The notes below the pieces were generated by a model. It did not search any database. It saw only the letters and a list, made by a program, of their open reading frames with translations, and was not told the origin of the DNA. From CAWCFV01 sp963794995 (GTDB taxonomy: Bacteria > Actinomycetota > Actinomycetes > JACCUZ01), in the NCBI GenBank assembly GCA_963794995.1, contig CAWCFV010000002.1, positions 372,001-436,000 of the forward strand: a stretch of 64,000 nt of DNA, given 5' to 3'. The translations under genes and the position numbers were made by a program. Below are positions 60,744 through 64,000 of this stretch, in pieces; the stretch's first letter is position 1; the number at the start of each line of letters is the position of its first letter.

Positions 60744-61454
60744 CTACTCGCTGGTCGCGGGAACGGGGGTGGGCTCGAGCGTGGTCGCCAGAGCCTCGGC
60801 GGCCTCGGGGGCGAGGAAGACCTTGCCCTGGAGGTCGAGGGTCAAGGTGCCCTCGGGTGCCACGGTGCTCACGGTCGGGGTGACCGTGAAGCCCGCGACC
60901 AGGAACGACCGCTTGAGGCCCTCGAGCTTGTTGACGAACTGCTCGAGCTCGAAGTAGCTCCCGCTGATCTTCATGTTCAGCGGGACCGAGTAGAGCAGGG
61001 CGCTGGGCGCGGCGACCACCGGCTCCACGGGGGCTGCCGCCGGGTCGGCCGCTGCCTCCGGGTCCGTGGTCGCCTCGGGGACGGCGGCCACGATCGGCGC
61101 CGCGGTGTCCACGACGACCACGGGGGTGCCCGGCGTCATCTCGTCGACCGAGGCACCGACCGAGCGGCCGGCCGCGGTGAGGTCGCGGATCAGCGAGGGC
61201 AGCGCCGGGTTGTCCGGGATCTGGGTGCGGAACACGGCCAGCCGGGCCCGCTGCTCGGGAAGCTCGGCCTGCTGGGCCTTGAGCTCGGCGAGCTTCTGCA
61301 CCAGGGCCGAGTTCGCCTGCTGCTGGCTCTCCGTCTCGCTGCGCAGGCTCGCGGCCTCGCTGCGCTTGGGTCCGACCAGCAGGAACCAGCCGGCGGCGAA
61401 GATCGCCACGGCCAGCACGGCCGCGAGGAGCGACCACTTGCGTGTCACCGTCAT
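60744..61454 (-). CDS. pilO: Type IV pilus assembly protein PilO
   Basis: 236 residues: short cytoplasmic start, one transmembrane helix (about 7-27), a coiled coil (about 30-75) and a ferredoxin-like domain with SVPLNMKISGSYFELEQFVNKLEGL. An Ala/Pro/Glu linker (about 128-147) is inserted. It pairs with PilN in the alignment complex. 1 nt after pilN. Confidence 0.85.
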   Translation of the reverse strand: MTVTRKWSLLAAVLAVAIFAAGWFLLVGPKRSEAASLRSETESQQQANSALVQKLAELKAQQAELPEQRARLAVFRTQIPDNPALPSLIRDLTAAGRSVGASVDEMTPGTPVVVVDTAAPIVAAVPEATTDPEAAADPAAAPVEPVVAAPSALLYSVPLNMKISGSYFELEQFVNKLEGLKRSFLVAGFTVTPTVSTVAPEGTLTLDLQGKVFLAPEAAEALATTLEPTPVPATSE

Positions 61455-61455
61455 G

Positions 61456-62127
61456 TCAGCTGCCCGCCTTGTCGGTCCAACGCCCGGAGAGGGCGTCCTC
61501 GGTGATGGTGGCCTGGCTGCTGAACGTCACGGAGTCCTGCTCGCCGATCTGCTCGACCTTGGAGACCGAGAAGTACGGCTGGGCCAGGCCGGCCTGCTTG
61601 CCGAGCGCGACGAGCCAGGCGGCGACGTCGTTGTGCTTGTACGCCTTGCCCTCGAAGCTGACGCTCCCGATGCCGGGCGTGAGGTACTGCGTGGCGTCGG
61701 CCACCGGTGCGGCGGCGTCGTTGTTCGGGGTGACCGTCATCGAGGTCAGCCACACCTTGTCCGGCGTGATGATGCTCAGGTCGTTCATGACGAACGACCA
61801 GCGGATCTCGCGCCCCATCGCCTGCGACAGCCGGGCCTGGGCGGCCTCGACCTGGGCGTAGACGAGCGGCACCTCGGCGTACTGCGCCTGCTGCTGGGTG
61901 AGCGTGCGGTTGCGGGCCTGCGCGACGTCCAGGTCCTCCTGGGCGCTGTTGGCCTGTGCGGTCGCCAGCAGCAGCGCGACACCGACGGCGCCGGCGACTG
62001 CGGCGACGCCCAGGCCCAGCCCCGCCTGGGTCCGCTTGAACCGACGCTGCTCCTCGATCTCGGGAGGCAGCAGGTTCACCCGCGGGAGGGCGATGACCGG
62101 TGTGCCGGTCTGCTGCAGGGTGCTCAT
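61456..62127 (-). CDS. pilN: Type IV pilus assembly protein PilN
   Basis: 223 residues. The cytoplasmic PilM-binding motif is present as PRVNLLPPEIEEQRRFKR (about 15-32), followed by a transmembrane helix (about 34-57), a coiled coil and a periplasmic-type domain. ATG at 62127 overlaps the pilM stop (ATGA). Confidence 0.92.
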   Translation of the reverse strand: MSTLQQTGTPVIALPRVNLLPPEIEEQRRFKRTQAGLGLGVAAVAGAVGVALLLATAQANSAQEDLDVAQARNRTLTQQQAQYAEVPLVYAQVEAAQARLSQAMGREIRWSFVMNDLSIITPDKVWLTSMTVTPNNDAAAPVADATQYLTPGIGSVSFEGKAYKHNDVAAWLVALGKQAGLAQPYFSVSKVEQIGEQDSVTFSSQATITEDALSGRWTDKAGS

Positions 62128-63188
62128 GACGCGACTCCCAGTGCGAGGCCGACGGGAACGGCGGCCAGTGGCTCGACGAAGGCGATCTGCTCGGGCGAGA
62201 GGCCGGTACGTCCGACCTTGAGGCTGTTCATCGGGGCGCCGACCTCGACCGGGATACGCGTGGTCACCCGGAGGCGCTCCGGCAGGCCACCGAGGCGGGC
62301 TCCGCCACCGGTGAGGACGAGGCGGACGATCGGGGTCGACCCGCTGGACGCCAGGTAGTAGTCCAGCGACCCGCGCACCTCCTCGACGAAGGCCGCGGTG
62401 ACGGCCTCGATGACCCGGCTCGCGGCCTGGGACTCGGTGGCGGCGCCGGCGGGGTCGGCGGACAGCTGCTGCTTGAGGGCCTCGGCCTGCTCCTGCGGCA
62501 CGCCCATGCGCTCGCCGACCGCGTCGGTGACGTCCTGGCCGCCCATGAGCAGGATCCGGACGAAGCGGGGGATGCCGCCCTGGTGCACGACGATGTTGGT
62601 CACCCGGGCACCGACGTCGACCAGCGCCTCCACGTCGGCACCGAGGCCGAGATGGTCGGTGTCGGCCAGGGAGCGGATCACCGCGAAGGACGTGAGGTCG
62701 ACCATCACGGGCGACAGGCCCGCCTTCTGGACGGCCTCGAGGCTCGCGTTGACCATGTCCCGCGAAGCGGCCACGAGCAGGCCGCGCATGACGCGGTTGC
62801 CACCCTCGGTGCTGAGCTCCTCCAGGGGGTGGAAGTCGAGCACGGCCTGCTCGACCGGCATCGGCACGAAGTCCTGGACCTGGAACGCCAGCGACTTCTT
62901 CAGCTCGTCGGCGGGCATCCACGGCAGGTCGACCTGACGAACGATGACCTTCTGGTTCGCGACGCCGATGACCACCTTCTTGCTGCTGAACTTGGTGTGC
63001 GCCCACAGCTGCTTGATCGCGGCGGCCACGGCGTCGGAGTCGACGACCTCGCCGTCGCGCACTGCGCCCTCGGGCAGGGCCACCTGGCCGAACTTCTCGA
63101 GAGTGACCTGACCCTTGCCGAACGACAGCTCGGCGGCGCGCACGCCCGAGGTCCCGATGTCGAGACCGATGGCGGATCGACCTGCCAC
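62124..63188 (-). CDS. pilM: Type IV pilus assembly protein PilM
   Basis: 354 residues, actin-like ATPase fold: IGLDIGTSGVRAAEL (phosphate 1), DVGARVTNIVV (phosphate 2) and LTGGGARLGGLPE (adenosine). It binds the PilN tail on the cytoplasmic side. GTG at 63188 with GAGGGGAA upstream. Confidence 0.94.
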   Translation of the reverse strand: MAGRSAIGLDIGTSGVRAAELSFGKGQVTLEKFGQVALPEGAVRDGEVVDSDAVAAAIKQLWAHTKFSSKKVVIGVANQKVIVRQVDLPWMPADELKKSLAFQVQDFVPMPVEQAVLDFHPLEELSTEGGNRVMRGLLVAASRDMVNASLEAVQKAGLSPVMVDLTSFAVIRSLADTDHLGLGADVEALVDVGARVTNIVVHQGGIPRFVRILLMGGQDVTDAVGERMGVPQEQAEALKQQLSADPAGAATESQAASRVIEAVTAAFVEEVRGSLDYYLASSGSTPIVRLVLTGGGARLGGLPERLRVTTRIPVEVGAPMNSLKVGRTGLSPEQIAFVEPLAAVPVGLALGVAS

Positions 63189-63293
63189 GACGTTCCCCTC
63201 CCAGAGGCGGCCCGTGCCGCGTGGTGCGGCCCCTGGTGGGGCCGGTTCAAGAGGAGGGATCGGACGGTCCGGGCCCGGGCTTGAGCGATCCGG

Positions 63294-64000
63294 TCAGGCG
63301 AGCAGGGTGTCGAGGTAAAGGTCTGCCAAAGCCCCGCCCCACAGGACGGCCGTCAGAGCGCCCAGCAGCATGAAGGGCCCGAAGGGGATCATCGACCTCC
63401 GGCCGGCCCGCCGGAGGACCATCAGCAGGCCCCCGATCACGCCTCCGAAGAGGAAGCCCAGGAAGCCGCCGGTGACCAGCTCGGCCCAGCCCAGCCAGCC
63501 CAGGTAGCCGCCCAGGACGCCGGCCAGCTTCACGTCGCCGAAACCCATCCCCCTCGGGTACACGAGAGCGAGCAGGAAGTAGAAGGCGTAGAGAGCCGCC
63601 CCGGCGAGGACGACGCGCAGCATCCGTCCGGGGTCGCCGTGCGCGACGGCGGCGGCTCCCAGCAGCACGGCGCCGACAGCGTAGGAGGGCAGGACGATGA
63701 CGTCCGGCAGCCGCTTCACGTCGATGTCGATGAGGGCCAGGGCGACCCCCACCGCCCCGAGGTAGAAAAAGGCCGGGAGCTCGGGCTCGACGCCGATCCG
63801 CACGGCGAGCACGACGAACACGAGCGCCGTCAGCGCCTCGACCACCGGGTAGCGCGGGCTGATCGGCTCGGCGCAGTCGCGGCACCTGCCGCGGAGCAAC
63901 AGCCAGCTGAGGACCGGCACGTTGTCCCGCGGCCGTACCGGGTGGTCGCAGGCGGGGCAGTGCGACGGCGGGCTGACGACCGACTCGCGCCTCGGCACCC
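63294..64000 (-). CDS. pilD: Prepilin peptidase (PilD/GspO family), 5' end outside window
   Basis: About 235 residues are visible; the N-terminal membrane residues before PRRESVVSPPSHCPAC lie beyond the right edge. Zinc cysteine pairs CPAC and CRDC bracket the cytoplasmic loop. The aspartyl protease residues are in DIDVKRLPD and GFGDVKLAG. It cleaves and N-methylates type IV prepilins. Upstream of pilM, 105 bp away. Confidence 0.93.
   Translation of the reverse strand, partial: VPRRESVVSPPSHCPACDHPVRPRDNVPVLSWLLLRGRCRDCAEPISPRYPVVEALTALVFVVLAVRIGVEPELPAFFYLGAVGVALALIDIDVKRLPDVIVLPSYAVGAVLLGAAAVAHGDPGRMLRVVLAGAALYAFYFLLALVYPRGMGFGDVKLAGVLGGYLGWLGWAELVTGGFLGFLFGGVIGGLLMVLRRAGRRSMIPFGPFMLLGALTAVLWGGALADLYLDTLLA

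Overview
The window is high-GC DNA with dense gene packing and GTGA/ATGA/TGATG stop-start overlaps. It carries several actinobacterial hallmarks: mihF, bldD, a RibM-type pnuC in the rib operon, an RskA-type anti-sigma factor, an LAxTG sorting signal, and the block pilMNO-aro-efp-nusB-bldD-pyr-mihF-gmk-rpoZ-coaBC-metK-priA-def-fmt-rsmB-rpe-rib. I infer an actinomycete, possibly near Geodermatophilales/Frankiales; genus cannot be read from the sequence. No IS element, prophage, CRISPR array or rRNA operon is visible.

Layout. 1-3.7 kb: envelope/sugar-nucleotide genes (DUF881 protein, nucleotidyltransferase-phosphomannomutase-like fusion, CDP-alcohol phosphatidyltransferase). 3.9-14.4 kb: a six-gene, tightly coupled minus-strand operon encoding a MobA-MoaD fusion, an aldehyde:ferredoxin oxidoreductase (AOR) family enzyme, an NAD-linked molybdenum/tungsten formate dehydrogenase (FdsA-like plus fused FdsG-FdsB) and two MoeA paralogues, one with a periplasmic-binding-protein-like domain. 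This is the most unusual system in the window. 14.7-23.2 kb: accessory and stress genes (LAxTG surface protein, tandem USP protein, P-type ATPase, Pmp3 peptide, aquaporin, DUF2254 membrane protein, atypical SDR). 23.3-29.5 kb: tRNA-Pro, hisE-hisG and the riboflavin operon ribD-ribE-ribM-ribBA-ribH under an FMN riboswitch. 29.6-31.1 kb: ECF sigma/anti-sigma pair. 31.2-51.6 kb: a long minus-strand housekeeping array ending upstream in the complete pyrimidine operon pyrR-pyrB-pyrC-carA-carB-pyrK-pyrD-pyrF, preceded by a PyrR-binding leader. 51.8-54.5 kb: bldD with two abutting BldD boxes, then an unknown polytopic membrane protein. 54.6-64 kb: nusB, efp, an aminopeptidase, the shikimate genes aroQ-aroB-aroK-aroC, and pilus assembly genes pilP-like/pilO/pilN/pilM/pilD.

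Five genes (a surface protein, the P-type ATPase, rsmB, pyrF, carA) are each broken by a single-base indel in a short C/G run, and one base restores a full family match each time. Since carA, pyrF and rsmB are housekeeping genes, most of these are probably sequence errors. The surface-protein case lies in a repeat tract and could be biological. A 68-bp nested palindrome occurs at two intergenic sites.
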